Of a stretch of 64,000 bases of DNA, positions 15,999 to 25,455 are shown one piece after another. Under the pieces are notes generated by a model that was not told the origin of the DNA, ran no database searches, and saw only the letters and a program-made list of their open reading frames with translations. This stretch comes from Actinomycetota bacterium (GTDB lineage: Bacteria > Actinomycetota > Acidimicrobiia > Acidimicrobiales > JAJPHD01). Location of the stretch: positions 62,001-126,000 of the forward strand of contig JAJPHD010000004.1 of the NCBI GenBank assembly GCA_021325455.1, read 5' to 3'. How positions within the stretch are numbered: position 1 is the stretch's first letter; every line of letters starts with the position of its first letter. Made by a program: the position numbers and the translations under genes.

Positions 15999-17420
15999 TC
16001 AGCGCCCCATCTGACCGGGGGCCAGAGCCGGCCCCGGGGCGGCGGTGGGCGCCGGGAGCTCCAGCAGCTCGGCGCCGCCCACTCCCGACGCGGTCTCTAT
16101 GTCGCGGCCCTTGCCGGTCTCGATCCCGCCGATGAACCAGATCAGGGCGCCCAGGATGCCGAGGCACCAGACCATCAGGTTGAAGAAGATGAGCTGGCCG
16201 GTGGTGAACGACGCCGTCCAGTAGATGGTGCCGATGTAGCCGCCGATGCTCACGAAGCGGCACAGGGCCGTGAACCGGGCCCGGTAGCGGGTCGGCCACA
16301 CCTCCCCCTTCAGGGTGTCCTCGGTGATGTAGGCCATGTTGACGAACAGGTTCAGCACGACCAGCAACCCGTAGAAGATGGCGATGTCCCTCACCCAGGC
16401 CGCCTCCGTCTGCCAGGCGATGAGGGTGAGCACGGCCGACCCCACATAGCCGATGAGCAGCAGCCAGCGCCGGCTGAGCCGGTCCGCCCAGAAGGCGAAC
16501 AGCCCGGTGACGAAGCCCGCCGCCTCGGTCACCAGGATGATGAACGAGGTGTCGTGGGGGAAGTGCACCGGGCCCAGGGTGTAGGTGAGCAGGCCGAACC
16601 CGGTGGTGTCGGCGAAGGCCACGAAGATGACGGCCACCAGCCGCACCCAGAGCGGGGGGTAGCGGCGCCTCCGGTTGGAGCGGGCGGAGCGTTCGGCGGC
16701 GGCCTGGGCCGCCGCCTGGGCCCTCATCACGGCCGCCCGGCGGGCCTCCACCTCCTCGGCACCGTAGAAGCGGGCCAGCTCGGCGGCGGCCTCCTCGCCC
16801 CGGCCCTTGCGCAGCAGCCAGCGAGGCGACTCGGGGGTGCGGGTCCGGGCGAACAGCAGGATGGCGAGGACCCCGAGCAGGGCGCAGACCACCATGTCCC
16901 GCTGGAAGGAGACGGACCCGGAGCCGGAGGCCAGGTCCACTCCGGCCACTATGAAGCCTCCCATGTTGATGAAGTTGACGGCCAGCATGGCCGCCTTGGA
17001 GCGGTGCTTGGTCGGCATCGTCTCGTGCACCGCCACCATGATCATGTTCATCTCGCCCCCCGCCGCCAGGAGCAGGACGGCGAGGAAGGCCAGGATCAGG
17101 GCGTACGTCCCCGAGAAGAACAAGCCGACGGCCCCCACTCCGTACAGCGCCATCGTGAGGTAGAAGGTCCGGCGCCGGCCGATCCAGTCCCCGAGGGGGC
17201 CGGCGATGCCGATACCGATGATCAGCCAGATCGGCGCCCACGACAGCAGCAGCGAGCGCAGGGCCGGGGGCTCCTTGACCCAGTTCGTGGCCACGGGGGC
17301 CAGGGCGAAGATGTAGGCCTCCAGGGTGTACCCGAGCACGAACGACAAGAGGAGCCACGTGTCGGTCTTCATCCAGCGCTCGTCCCGCACTGCGGGCGCC
17401 TCGCGGTTGGCTTGCACCAC
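15999..17420 (-). CDS. MFS transporter
   Basis: A 473-residue transporter with about 12 membrane segments split by a charged cytoplasmic loop (about 215-285, rich in Ala/Arg). Sugar- and metabolite-porter hallmarks are present: GPLGDWIGRRRTFY in loop 2-3 and PESPRWLLRKGR after helix 6, as in the SP/NarK-like MFS groups. Substrate unknown. The GTG at 17420 is chosen because AGGAGG lies 7 nt upstream; an ATG at 17373 is a shorter alternative. The M24-like gene follows 13 nt downstream on the same strand, so a transporter and hydrolase pair for one small nitrogen compound is a reasonable inference. Confidence 0.85.
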   Translation of the reverse strand: MVQANREAPAVRDERWMKTDTWLLLSFVLGYTLEAYIFALAPVATNWVKEPPALRSLLLSWAPIWLIIGIGIAGPLGDWIGRRRTFYLTMALYGVGAVGLFFSGTYALILAFLAVLLLAAGGEMNMIMVAVHETMPTKHRSKAAMLAVNFINMGGFIVAGVDLASGSGSVSFQRDMVVCALLGVLAILLFARTRTPESPRWLLRKGRGEEAAAELARFYGAEEVEARRAAVMRAQAAAQAAAERSARSNRRRRYPPLWVRLVAVIFVAFADTTGFGLLTYTLGPVHFPHDTSFIILVTEAAGFVTGLFAFWADRLSRRWLLLIGYVGSAVLTLIAWQTEAAWVRDIAIFYGLLVVLNLFVNMAYITEDTLKGEVWPTRYRARFTALCRFVSIGGYIGTIYWTASFTTGQLIFFNLMVWCLGILGALIWFIGGIETGKGRDIETASGVGGAELLELPAPTAAPGPALAPGQMGR

Positions 17421-17667
17421 TCTCCAGCCTCCTCTGCCCCGCGGCCTGCCGGCCGGACCGGCCCCCACGACGCCAACCGGTCTAGCCTCCCCGGGGCCCG
17501 GGAAGCACGTCCGGGCGCCCTGGCCCCCCGCCCGGAGGGACGGCCGCCGGCTGGCGCCGAGGCCGGCCTGGCGCCGGCACCGGCGCCGCCCTGGCCATCA
17601 CAGCGTGAGCGCACCTTGACGGGGGCGGCCCGTCATGAGCATCCTCGGGGCCGAGGAGGAAGAAGCC

Positions 17668-19701
17668 ATGCCTGAAAGGCCAGTCCTCGACGACCTCTAC
17701 CGGGTGCCGGTCCCGGGCCAACCGACGCTGGCTCCGGACGGCAGCCGGGTGGCCTTGGCGCTCACCCGGCCCGACCGGGAGGCGGACGCCAACCGCTCCA
17801 CCCTGTGGTGGGTGGGGACCGACGGCAGCGGCCTGGCCCAGCTGACCCTGGGCCCCCACGACGCCAGCCCGGCCTGGTCCCCTGGCGGCGACTGGATCGC
17901 CTTCCTCCGGCCCGGGGAGGCGGGGCCGGGCGGGGGGGAGGAGGGACGGGAGCCCGGCAGGCGATCAGGTGCCGGTGACGGCCCCCTCCAGGTCTGGCTC
18001 CTTCCCGTGGCCGGGGGTGAGCCCCGCCAGCTGACCCACCTTCCCCTAGGTGTCGGCGAGCCGAGGTGGAGCCCCGATGGAACGAGGATCGCCTTCGCCG
18101 CTCTCGTAGACCCGGGCGCCGGGCCCCGGCGGGCCGGGGAGCCGGTGGTGGTGGAGACCCTGGACGACAAGGTGGACGGGGAGGGCCTGCTCGCCGGGGC
18201 GCGCCGCCAGGTGTTCGTGGTGGACGTGGACGCGGCCCAGCCCGGCGGGGCCGTCCCGGAGCCGGTGCAGGTCACCGCCGAGCCGGCGGGGGCGGCCCAC
18301 CCGGCCTGGTCCCCCGACGGGCGCCAGCTGGCCTATTCGGCCCCTACGGTCCCCGACCCGGGCCTGGCCCCGGACAGCGCCGCCTGCGTTATCGACCTGT
18401 CCCCCCTCCCGGCGGGCCCCGGCACGGGCCGGCGGGTGGGGCCCTCCCCCATGGTGGCGGGGCCGGTCACCTTCAGTGCCGACGGCAGGTCCCTCCTGGT
18501 GGTGGGGCGCCTGGGGACCGACGTGGGCCACAACCGCCTTCTCCTCGTTCCCCTGGACGGCGGGGAGGTCAGGGACCTCGCGGGCGCCCTGGACCGCAAC
18601 GTCATGCCGGGAGCCCCCGCCTATCCCGGCTCCCTGCCCCAGCCCGTGGACGGGGGGTCCCGGATCCTCTTCTGTGCCAGGGACCGGGGCTGCACCCACG
18701 TCTACACGGTGGAGGCTTCGGGGGACGGCTCACCGGTCAAGGTCCTGGGCCGCCCCGATGAGGTCGTGACCGGGGTGGCGGCCCTCTCGGGCCCCGACCT
18801 GGTGGTGGCGGTGGTCGCCGGCCCTCGCAGCGCCGGGGAGGTGGTGGTGAGGGCGGGCGGCTCCGAGAGGGTCCTCACCTCCTTCACCGCCGAGGCCCTC
18901 CCGGGGGTGGAGCCCTTGGTCTTCCGGGAGCGGGAGGTGAGCGCCCCTGATGGCCGGGCCGTCCACGCCTTCGTGCTGCGGGACCCGGCGGCGCCCACTC
19001 CCGGGCCCCTCTTCCTCGACGTCCACGGCGGGCCCCACAACGCCTGGTCCCCGGTGCTCGACCCGGCCCACCTCTACCACCACGAGCTGGCCGCCGCCGG
19101 CTGGACCGTGGTGCTGGTGAACCCGAGAGGCAGCGACGGCTACGGGGAGGACTTCTACCGGGCCGTCTCGGGGGCCTGGGGGACCTCCGATCGGGGTGAC
19201 TTCCTGGCCGCCGTGGACGCCCTGGTGGCGGAAGGGGTGGCCGACCCGGGCCGGCTGGCGGTGGGGGGCTACAGCTACGGCGGGTACACGACGTGCTGGC
19301 TCACCACCCAGACCGACCGCTTCGCCGCCGCCGTGGCCGGAGGCTGTGTCAGCGACCTGCGCAGCATGGCCGGGACCTCGGACGTGGGCCACTTCCTCGG
19401 CCGTCACGAGGTCGGGGACCTCTACTGGCAGGACCCCCAGCGCTACGAGCTCTCCTCGCCCCTGGCCCATGCCTCGGCGGTCACCACGCCCACCCTGGTC
19501 CTGCACGGGGAGGAGGACCACCGGTGCCCCATCGGCCAGGCCGAGCAGTGGTTCTCCATGCTCCGGGCCAGGGGGGTGCCGACCCGCCTGGTCCGCTACC
19601 CCGGGGCCAGCCACCTGTTCATCCTGGACGGCCGCCCCTCCCACCGGGTCCACTACGGAAGGCAGATCGTGGCCTGGCTGGAGGAGCACTCGAAGCTCTG
19701 A
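17668..19701 (+). CDS. S9-family prolyl oligopeptidase-like serine peptidase
   Basis: A 677-residue protein in two parts. Residues 1-420 form WD/PD40-like propeller repeats (SPDGRQLAYSAPT, SADGRSLLVVGR). Residues 430-677 form an alpha/beta-hydrolase with the triad Ser in GYSYGG (about 535), Asp in EEDHRCP (about 617) and His in GASHLF (about 649). This is the S9C acylaminoacyl-peptidase/DPP-like architecture, releasing peptides or acylated residues in the cytosol, as no signal peptide is present. The ATG at 17668 has GAGGAGG about 8 nt upstream; an ATG 33 nt earlier lacks this. The 247 nt before it are shared with the divergent MFS gene. Confidence 0.9.
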   Translation: MPERPVLDDLYRVPVPGQPTLAPDGSRVALALTRPDREADANRSTLWWVGTDGSGLAQLTLGPHDASPAWSPGGDWIAFLRPGEAGPGGGEEGREPGRRSGAGDGPLQVWLLPVAGGEPRQLTHLPLGVGEPRWSPDGTRIAFAALVDPGAGPRRAGEPVVVETLDDKVDGEGLLAGARRQVFVVDVDAAQPGGAVPEPVQVTAEPAGAAHPAWSPDGRQLAYSAPTVPDPGLAPDSAACVIDLSPLPAGPGTGRRVGPSPMVAGPVTFSADGRSLLVVGRLGTDVGHNRLLLVPLDGGEVRDLAGALDRNVMPGAPAYPGSLPQPVDGGSRILFCARDRGCTHVYTVEASGDGSPVKVLGRPDEVVTGVAALSGPDLVVAVVAGPRSAGEVVVRAGGSERVLTSFTAEALPGVEPLVFREREVSAPDGRAVHAFVLRDPAAPTPGPLFLDVHGGPHNAWSPVLDPAHLYHHELAAAGWTVVLVNPRGSDGYGEDFYRAVSGAWGTSDRGDFLAAVDALVAEGVADPGRLAVGGYSYGGYTTCWLTTQTDRFAAAVAGGCVSDLRSMAGTSDVGHFLGRHEVGDLYWQDPQRYELSSPLAHASAVTTPTLVLHGEEDHRCPIGQAEQWFSMLRARGVPTRLVRYPGASHLFILDGRPSHRVHYGRQIVAWLEEHSKL

Positions 19702-19722
19702 GCGCCCGGGCCGGCTCCCGCC

Positions 19723-20583
19723 TCAATCGGGCCGGGAGAACTGCCCCACCGCCACCAGGAGCATGGCCAGGGCGGCGGCAGCGACCATGGCCAGCTCCAG
19801 CCCCACCGGCAGGCGCCACCCGGCCCAGGTCACCCCGGGGTCGAGGGTGTGGGCCAGGGCCGGCGGGAGCCGGACGTGGGCAAAGACGGCCCGTCGCAAG
19901 GGGTCCACGGCGTAGGTGAGGGGGTCGACCTTGGCCAGGACCCCGAGCCAGGTCGGCAGGTGGGAGAGGGGGAACACCGCCCCCGACAGGAAGAACATGG
20001 GCAGCACGAAGAACTGGGTGACGACCTGGAAGGACTCCACCTGGGCCATGCGGCTGGCCACCAGCACCCCGAAGGCGGTCAGGGCGAAGGCGGTGAGGGC
20101 CATCTCGCCCACCATGGCCGCCAGCATGGGAGGGGAGTAGGGGACCCCGACGGCCCCGGCCAGGGCCAGCATGATGGCGCCCTGGATGGTGGCCACGGTC
20201 GCCCCCCCGAGGCACTTGCCGAGCACGAGGGACCAGCGGTGGACCGGGGCCACCAGCATCTCCCGCAGGAAGCCGAACTCCCTGTCCCACACGATGGAGA
20301 TGGCCGAGAAGATGGAGGTGAACAGCACCGTCATGGCCACCACGCCCGGGAACATGAAGGTCCGGAAGCTGAAGCCCCCCCCGGCGGTCAGTATGGGCGA
20401 CAGGCCGGTGCCCAGGATGAAGAGGAACAGGACGGGCTGGACCAGGGCGGTCACGATCCGCAGCCGGTTGCGCCCGAAGCGGATCAGCTCCCTCTTCCAC
20501 ACCACCCGCAGGGCCCGGGCGTCGTCGGCCAGCCTCCCCCCGGCCACCCGGGTGGGGGCGGGCTCCACCACCACGCTGGTCAC
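19723..20583 (-). CDS. ABC-2 exporter permease (DrrB-like)
   Basis: A 286-residue permease with six hydrophobic segments and the ABC-2 signature region FGFLREMLVAPVHRWSLVLGK typical of DrrB, the membrane half of daunorubicin-type exporters. It is the last gene of the five-gene tetR-led operon. The GTG start overlaps the TGA of the ATPase gene (GTGA), and AGGAGG lies 5 nt upstream. The product presumably pairs with the ATPase encoded just before it to pump a hydrophobic compound, lipid or glycan out. It converges with the S9 peptidase gene 21 nt away; an imperfect CTCCCG/CGGGAG stem-loop spans its stop. Confidence 0.9.
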   Translation of the reverse strand: MTSVVVEPAPTRVAGGRLADDARALRVVWKRELIRFGRNRLRIVTALVQPVLFLFILGTGLSPILTAGGGFSFRTFMFPGVVAMTVLFTSIFSAISIVWDREFGFLREMLVAPVHRWSLVLGKCLGGATVATIQGAIMLALAGAVGVPYSPPMLAAMVGEMALTAFALTAFGVLVASRMAQVESFQVVTQFFVLPMFFLSGAVFPLSHLPTWLGVLAKVDPLTYAVDPLRRAVFAHVRLPPALAHTLDPGVTWAGWRLPVGLELAMVAAAALAMLLVAVGQFSRPD

Positions 20584-21566
20584 GGCCGCCTCCTGGCCCT
20601 CATCCACGGGCTGGCCCGTAGCCGGTCGGCCGCTCCGGCCTCGGCGTCGCGTATGGTCCGTCCCGTGTAGGTCATGAACACGTCGTCGAGGGTGGGGCGC
20701 GCCACCTTCACCGAGCGGACGGGCACCTCCAGGCCGGCGAACAGCCGGGGCACGAACTCGGCGCCCGAGGGCACGTGCACGGTCACCGCCCCCTCGCTCA
20801 GCTTGGCCTCCAGGGCGAAGCGCTCGCCCAAGGCCCTGATGGCGGCCTGGTCGTCGTCGGTGACCAGCTCCACCCGGTCCTGGCCCACGCTGGCCTTGAG
20901 CGCCTCGGGGGTGTCCACGGCCACCAGGGTGCCGTGGTCGATGATGGCGATGCGGTCGCAGTACTCGGCCTCGTCCATGTAGTGGGTGGTGAGGAACATG
21001 GTGATGCGCTCTTTGTCCTTGAGCTGGTTGATGTAGCTCCAGATGTGGGCCCGGGTCTGGGGGTCCAGCCCCACGGTGGGCTCGTCCAGGAACAGCACCC
21101 GGGGTGAGTGAAGGAGGCCCCGGGCGATCTCGAGGCGCCTCTTCATCCCACCCGAGAAGGTGCGCACCAGGCTGTCCCGGCGCTCGGCCAGGCCCACCAT
21201 CTCCAGCACCTGGGCCATGCGGGCCCCCACCGCCCCCCGGGGCACCCCGTAGAGCTCGGCGTGGAAGCGCAGGTTCTCGGCCGCCGTCAGGTAGTCGTCG
21301 AGGGTGGTGTCCTGGAACACCAGCCCGATCCGCCTCCTCACCTCGGCCCGGGCCGAGACCACGTCGAAGCCGGCCACGCTGGCCCGGCCCCCGCTGGGGG
21401 CGCTCAGGGTGCAGAGCATGGAGATGGTCGTGGACTTCCCGGCGCCGTTGGGACCGAGGAACCCGAAGGTCTCCCCGGCCGCCACCTCGAAGCTGACCTC
21501 CCTCACGGCCTGGAGGTCCCCGTAGCGCTTGGAGAGGCCCTCGACCACGATGGCCGCCTCGGTCAC
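20580..21566 (-). CDS. ABC exporter ATPase (DrrA-like)
   Basis: A 328-residue ATP-binding subunit with Walker A GPNGAGKST (about 38-46), Q-loop FQDTTLDDYLT, signature FSGGMKRRLEIARG, Walker B RVLFLDEPTVGLDPQ and the H-loop TTHYMDEAE. The Q-loop and ~100-residue C-terminal extension are those of DrrA-type drug-exporter ATPases. Its stop overlaps the start of the permease that follows. A 78-nt gap (21567-21644) separates it from the upstream permease. It shares the operon with a second, distinct ATPase-permease pair, so the two exporters are probably expressed together. Confidence 0.93.
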   Translation of the reverse strand: MTEAAIVVEGLSKRYGDLQAVREVSFEVAAGETFGFLGPNGAGKSTTISMLCTLSAPSGGRASVAGFDVVSARAEVRRRIGLVFQDTTLDDYLTAAENLRFHAELYGVPRGAVGARMAQVLEMVGLAERRDSLVRTFSGGMKRRLEIARGLLHSPRVLFLDEPTVGLDPQTRAHIWSYINQLKDKERITMFLTTHYMDEAEYCDRIAIIDHGTLVAVDTPEALKASVGQDRVELVTDDDQAAIRALGERFALEAKLSEGAVTVHVPSGAEFVPRLFAGLEVPVRSVKVARPTLDDVFMTYTGRTIRDAEAGAADRLRASPWMRARRRP

Positions 21567-21644
21567 GGCTGCCCGCCCGGGGGCGGGGGGGCCCCGGGAG
21601 AGGGGCCATGCCCCCCCGCCAGGGTGGGGCTGGCGGCGGCGGCG

Positions 21645-22454
21645 CTAGGCATCCCGGCGGGAGAGGACCAGCGCCGCCCCGAGGAGGGCGGCGGCGGCGT
21701 AGGCGCAGAAGACCCCGAAGCCGGGCCAGGGGGCCAGCTCGTGGAAGCGGAACCCGACGTGGAACACGGCCTGGCCGGCGGTGCTCGGCAGGTAGGGGCC
21801 GATGGCATTGGCCCAGGAGGAGGGCAGGGCGCCCACGATGCCGGGCAGGACCAGGATGAGGCCGAACACAGCGGCGATGGCCCCGGCCGTGTGGCGGATG
21901 AGGGTGCCCAGGCCCAGGGAGAGCAGGCCCAGCACGGCCAGGTACAGGCCCCCGCCCACCACGGCGCGCAGCACCCCCGGGGCGCCGATGGTGGTCTGGA
22001 GGTGGTGGCCGGACAGGATGGCCTGGCCGGCGAAGAAGGCGGCGAAGCAGGAGGCCACGCCGATCACGACCGTCACCCCGGCGAAGACGGCGGCCTTGGC
22101 CCCGAGGACCAGCCGGCGCTGCGGCGTGGCGGCGAAGGTGGCCCGGATCATGCCGGTGCTGTACTCGCTGGTCATCACCAGCACCCCGAGGACCCCTATG
22201 GCCAGCTGGGCCAGCATGATGCCGCTCAGGGAGAAGCTGGCGGCGTTGAAGCGGGCCCGGTCCTGCAGGCTCAGGTGGGAGTAATGGGAGGCGTACACCG
22301 AGCACAGGATGGCCCCCAGGCCGATGGTGGCCGCCGCCGCGGCCAGGAGGGTCCAGTAGGTGGAGCGCACGGAGCGCAGCTTGGTCCATTCCGAGCGCAG
22401 CACGTCGGCCAGGAGGGGCCGGTCCGGCCGGGCCGGGGCAGGGGCCAGGGCCAT
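21645..22454 (-). CDS. ABC transporter permease (ABC-2/NatB-like)
   Basis: A 269-residue membrane protein with six hydrophobic segments. It starts with the short cytoplasmic RSEWTKLRSVRSTYW motif common to permeases of bacitracin- and lantibiotic-type self-protection exporters (ABC-2 family 2/4). It has no visible ATPase domain and its ATG lies one base after the stop of the ATPase gene, so the two form a transporter. The likely job is export or removal of an antimicrobial or lipid, which is inference. Confidence 0.88.
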   Translation of the reverse strand: MALAPAPARPDRPLLADVLRSEWTKLRSVRSTYWTLLAAAAATIGLGAILCSVYASHYSHLSLQDRARFNAASFSLSGIMLAQLAIGVLGVLVMTSEYSTGMIRATFAATPQRRLVLGAKAAVFAGVTVVIGVASCFAAFFAGQAILSGHHLQTTIGAPGVLRAVVGGGLYLAVLGLLSLGLGTLIRHTAGAIAAVFGLILVLPGIVGALPSSWANAIGPYLPSTAGQAVFHVGFRFHELAPWPGFGVFCAYAAAALLGAALVLSRRDA

Positions 22455-22455
22455 C

Positions 22456-23385
22456 TCAGCCCTCCCCTCCCGCCGTGGCCAGGGCTCCCCCCCGGTAGTC
22501 CACGTCCTCCCGGGTGAGCTCCATGAAGGCCTCCTCCAGGGAGGCGTGCTGGGGGGCCAGCTCGTGGAGCACGACGCCGGCGGCGGCGGCCAGCTCGCCC
22601 ACGGCGGCAGCGTCCAGCCCCCGGACGGCCAGGGCCCCGTCGGGCTCGCTCCCCACCGTCGCCCCCTCGGCCTCCAGGGCCGGCACCAGGCGGGGCGCTT
22701 GGGGGGAGCGGACCCGCACGTAGCCCTGGGAGCTGGCCTTCAAGAAGTCGGCCACGCTGGTGTCGGCGATCAGCCTCCCCCTGCCGATCACGATCAGGTG
22801 GTCGGCCGTCAGGGCCATCTCGCTCATCAGGTGGCTGGACACGAACACCGTGCGCCCCTCGCCGGCCAGGGAGCGCATGAGGTTGCGGATCCACATGATG
22901 CCCTCGGGGTCCAGGCCGTTGACGGGCTCGTCGAACAGGAGGATGCCGGGGTCGCCGAGCAGGGCGGCGGCGATGCCGAGGCGCTGGCTCATGCCGAGGG
23001 AGAAGCTCCCCGCCCGCCGGCGGGCCACGTCGGTGAGGCCCACCCTCTCCAGCACCTCGCCGACCCGGGCCTCGGGTATGCCGCTGGCCTGGGCCAGGCA
23101 CAGGAGGTGGTTGTAGGCGCTGCGCCCCCCGTGGACCGCCTTGGCCTCGAGGAGCGCCCCCACCTCGTGGAAGGGGCGACGGTGCTCGGCATAGGGCCGG
23201 CCGTTCACGGTCACGGTCCCGGCCGTGGGGGAGTCGAGGCCCATGACCAGGCGCAAGGTGGTGGACTTGCCCGCCCCGTTGGGGCCGAGGAACCCCGTCA
23301 CCCGCCCGGGCACCACGTCGAAGGTGAGCCCGTCCACGGCCAGGGTGGACCCGTAGCGCTTGGTGAGCCCCCGGGCCTCGATCAC
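22456..23385 (-). CDS. ABC transporter ATPase (bacitracin-exporter type)
   Basis: A 309-residue ATPase with Walker A GPNGAGKST, the loop VGALLEAKAVHGGRSAYNH in place of a classic Q-loop, signature SFSLGMSQRLGIAAALL, Walker B ILLFDEPVNGLDPEG and SSHLMSEM as H-loop. The SLGMxQRL variant signature is typical of BcrA-like exporters. The GTG start at 23385 overlaps the stop of tetR (GTGA) and has GGAGG 8 nt upstream. It pairs with the permease that follows. Confidence 0.93.
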   Translation of the reverse strand: MIEARGLTKRYGSTLAVDGLTFDVVPGRVTGFLGPNGAGKSTTLRLVMGLDSPTAGTVTVNGRPYAEHRRPFHEVGALLEAKAVHGGRSAYNHLLCLAQASGIPEARVGEVLERVGLTDVARRRAGSFSLGMSQRLGIAAALLGDPGILLFDEPVNGLDPEGIMWIRNLMRSLAGEGRTVFVSSHLMSEMALTADHLIVIGRGRLIADTSVADFLKASSQGYVRVRSPQAPRLVPALEAEGATVGSEPDGALAVRGLDAAAVGELAAAAGVVLHELAPQHASLEEAFMELTREDVDYRGGALATAGGEG

Positions 23386-24032
23386 CCTTTGGACCTCCTC
23401 GGGGCCGCCCTCCGCCGGGGTGGGGGGAGGCCCGCCCCCAGCTGGTCGAAGGCGGCGGTGAGCAGGCCGGGCAGGGGCCTCCTGCCCTCGCTGGCCCGCC
23501 ACACCTGCACCGCCGCCCTGAGAGCGGACATGGCGGCGGCGGCGGCGAGGGCCGGGTAGAGGTCCCGCTCGGGATCGGTGTCGGTGCGGGCGGCGACCTC
23601 CTCGGCCAGGAGGCGCTCGAAGGTGGCGAAGAAGGCCAGGTGGCAGGCCAGCAGGCCGGGGTTCTCGCGCACCACCTTCATGCGCGCCAGCCACTCCTGC
23701 TCCCGCCCCCCCAGCTCGGCGGCCATGGCGCCCAGCGCCGAGCGCAGGATCTCGAGGGGGGGCTCGCCGGCGGGCCGGGCCGCCAGGGCCTGGCGCAGGC
23801 GGTCCACCCGGTCGGAGTCCATGCCCACCACGGCCTCCTCCTTGGAGGCGAAGTAGTTGAAGAAGGTGCGGGTGGACACGTCGGCGGCCTCGGCGATGTC
23901 CTCCACCGTGACGTGGTCGAAGCCCCTCTCGGCCACCAGGGCCAGCGCCGCCCGGCGCAAGGCCTGCCTGGTGGCCAGCTTCTTGCGGTCCCGGCGGCCG
24001 AGGCTGGCTTGGCCCAGGGTCGTCGCCGACAT
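23382..24032 (-). CDS. TetR-family repressor of the ABC exporter operon
   Basis: A 216-residue regulator with a TetR helix-turn-helix at about residues 10-60 (ALVAERGFDHVTVEDIAEAADVS split across the first two helices, then TRTFFNYFASKEE) and a variable helical ligand domain. It heads the five-gene operon and overlaps the ATPase gene by GTGA. I place the start at ATG 24032, which would be leaderless, because a TAACAT -10 hexamer lies 7 nt upstream inside a palindrome. ATG 24041 is in frame but falls within that hexamer. Self-repression relieved by the exporter's substrate is the usual arrangement, here inferred. Confidence 0.9.
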   Translation of the reverse strand: MSATTLGQASLGRRDRKKLATRQALRRAALALVAERGFDHVTVEDIAEAADVSTRTFFNYFASKEEAVVGMDSDRVDRLRQALAARPAGEPPLEILRSALGAMAAELGGREQEWLARMKVVRENPGLLACHLAFFATFERLLAEEVAARTDTDPERDLYPALAAAAAMSALRAAVQVWRASEGRRPLPGLLTAAFDQLGAGLPPPRRRAAPRRSKG

Positions 24033-24052
24033 GGAGTGCATGTTAGCACTCC
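24033..24052 (-). promoter_or_regulatory. tetR operator palindrome centred on a -10 hexamer
   Basis: Read on the minus strand this is GGAGTGC-TAACAT-GCACTCC: 7-bp inverted arms around a 6-bp core that is itself a good -10 element. A TGACAT sequence 18 bp upstream of the core could serve as -35. The right arm ends at the base before ATG 24032. A repressor here would block RNA polymerase directly, so it is a strong candidate site for the TetR protein. Confidence 0.65.
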
Positions 24053-24093
24053 GTGCAAAGATTATGTCAGTGCAAACTGTCCCGGGGACCCGC

Positions 24094-25455
24094 CTAGCGG
24101 ACCCGGGGGGTGGCCCGCCCGCCCATGTGCAGGTAGGGCGAGCCGTCGGCCAGCTCGTAGAAGTGGACCGGGGTCCAGGTCTCGAGGTCCCCGAGCCTGG
24201 TGACGAACAGCGGCCCCTCCACGGCCAGCAGCTCCACCTCCCGCACCGGCTCGGGGGAGAGGGCGGCCAGGGGCCCGGTCTCGGTGATGGTGGCGTGCAG
24301 CCGCCCGTCCCGGGCCCGCACCTCCACCCTCTCGCTCTCCCTCTCGAAGGTCCCTTCGTAGGCCGACAGGTCGGCTCCTCCTCCGGCCTCGGCTGGCGAT
24401 GGGGGAGGGGGCATGGCCACGCCGGCCAGCTCCTCCAGGACCTCGCCGACCAGCTCCCGGAACAGGTCGGTGGCCTTCCCCCCGTTGGTGAGCAGGCAGG
24501 CGACGACACCGGCCTCGGGCACGGCCCGGAGGAAGGCCTGCTGGCCCACGGTCGCTCCGTCGTGGCCGATCACCCTGTGCCCGTCCCAGTCGAAGAGCAT
24601 CCACCCGAGGCCCCAGTAGCGGGGGGGCGTGACCCCGTCGGGCACCTGGACCTGGACCTCCTGCATGGCCGCCACCGAGCCGGGGGAGAGGACCTCGGCC
24701 CCGCCCGGGGCCTTCCCGCCGTCGAGGTGCATGCGGGCGAAGGCCACCACCTCGCGGGCGCTGGCGCAGATGAGGCCGGCCGGCCCCACCGACCGGGGCA
24801 GGCCCCAGGTGGTGGCCAGGTGGGGGTCCTCCCCCGCCTTGGCCACGTGCCCGTAGGCGGCCCGGTAGCGCAGCGCCTCCTCGGGCAGCGTGACCGTCTG
24901 GCCGGCGCCGAGAGGGTCGAGGAGGCGGGAGCGCAGGGCCCGGTCCCAGGTCGAGCCGGCCAGCTTCTCGATGATCCTGCCCGCCAGCACGAACCCCGTG
25001 TTGCAATAGGACATGGTGGCGCCGACGGGATGGATGAGGCTCAGGCGGGCGCAGCTGGCCACGTAGCGCTCCACGGCGTCGTCCCCCCTGCCGGTGTCCT
25101 CGAAGTGGTCCCCATCTATGCCGCTGGTGTGGGTGAGGAGGTGGCGCACCGTGATGGGCCCGGTGTCCTCCACCCCGGCCAGGCGGAGCTCGGGCAGGAC
25201 CTCCCCGACGGGCGCGTCCAGGTCCAGGCGGCCCTCGTCCACTGCCTGCATGACCAGGGTCGTCGTGTAGACCTTGGTGATCGACCCCACCTGGAAGACC
25301 GAGTCCGGAGTCACCTCCACCCCGGTCCCCAGGTTGACCACCCCGGCCGCCGCCTCGGCCAGCTCGTCCCCCGCCATGACGGCCAGGGCTGCCCCCGGCA
25401 CCTTGTGCCTGACCGTCAGCTCCTCGAGGCGCATCCGGTAGCGGTCAGCGTCCAC
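24094..25455 (-). CDS. class-C beta-lactamase-fold serine hydrolase
   Basis: A 453-residue protein of the beta-lactamase/DD-peptidase AmpC fold: SITK at residues 58-61 gives the nucleophile and base, YCN at 150-152 the YxN, and GHDG near 300 the third motif. An extra domain of about 100 residues follows (from 350), as in esterase EstB- and D-aminopeptidase-like members. No signal peptide is visible, so it is probably cytosolic. The start is a GTG with GGAGG 8 nt upstream. It lies between the lysozyme and the tetR operon on the same strand. Substrate could be a D-amino-acid peptide, ester or amide. Confidence 0.88.
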   Translation of the reverse strand: MDADRYRMRLEELTVRHKVPGAALAVMAGDELAEAAAGVVNLGTGVEVTPDSVFQVGSITKVYTTTLVMQAVDEGRLDLDAPVGEVLPELRLAGVEDTGPITVRHLLTHTSGIDGDHFEDTGRGDDAVERYVASCARLSLIHPVGATMSYCNTGFVLAGRIIEKLAGSTWDRALRSRLLDPLGAGQTVTLPEEALRYRAAYGHVAKAGEDPHLATTWGLPRSVGPAGLICASAREVVAFARMHLDGGKAPGGAEVLSPGSVAAMQEVQVQVPDGVTPPRYWGLGWMLFDWDGHRVIGHDGATVGQQAFLRAVPEAGVVACLLTNGGKATDLFRELVGEVLEELAGVAMPPPPSPAEAGGGADLSAYEGTFERESERVEVRARDGRLHATITETGPLAALSPEPVREVELLAVEGPLFVTRLGDLETWTPVHFYELADGSPYLHMGGRATPRVR

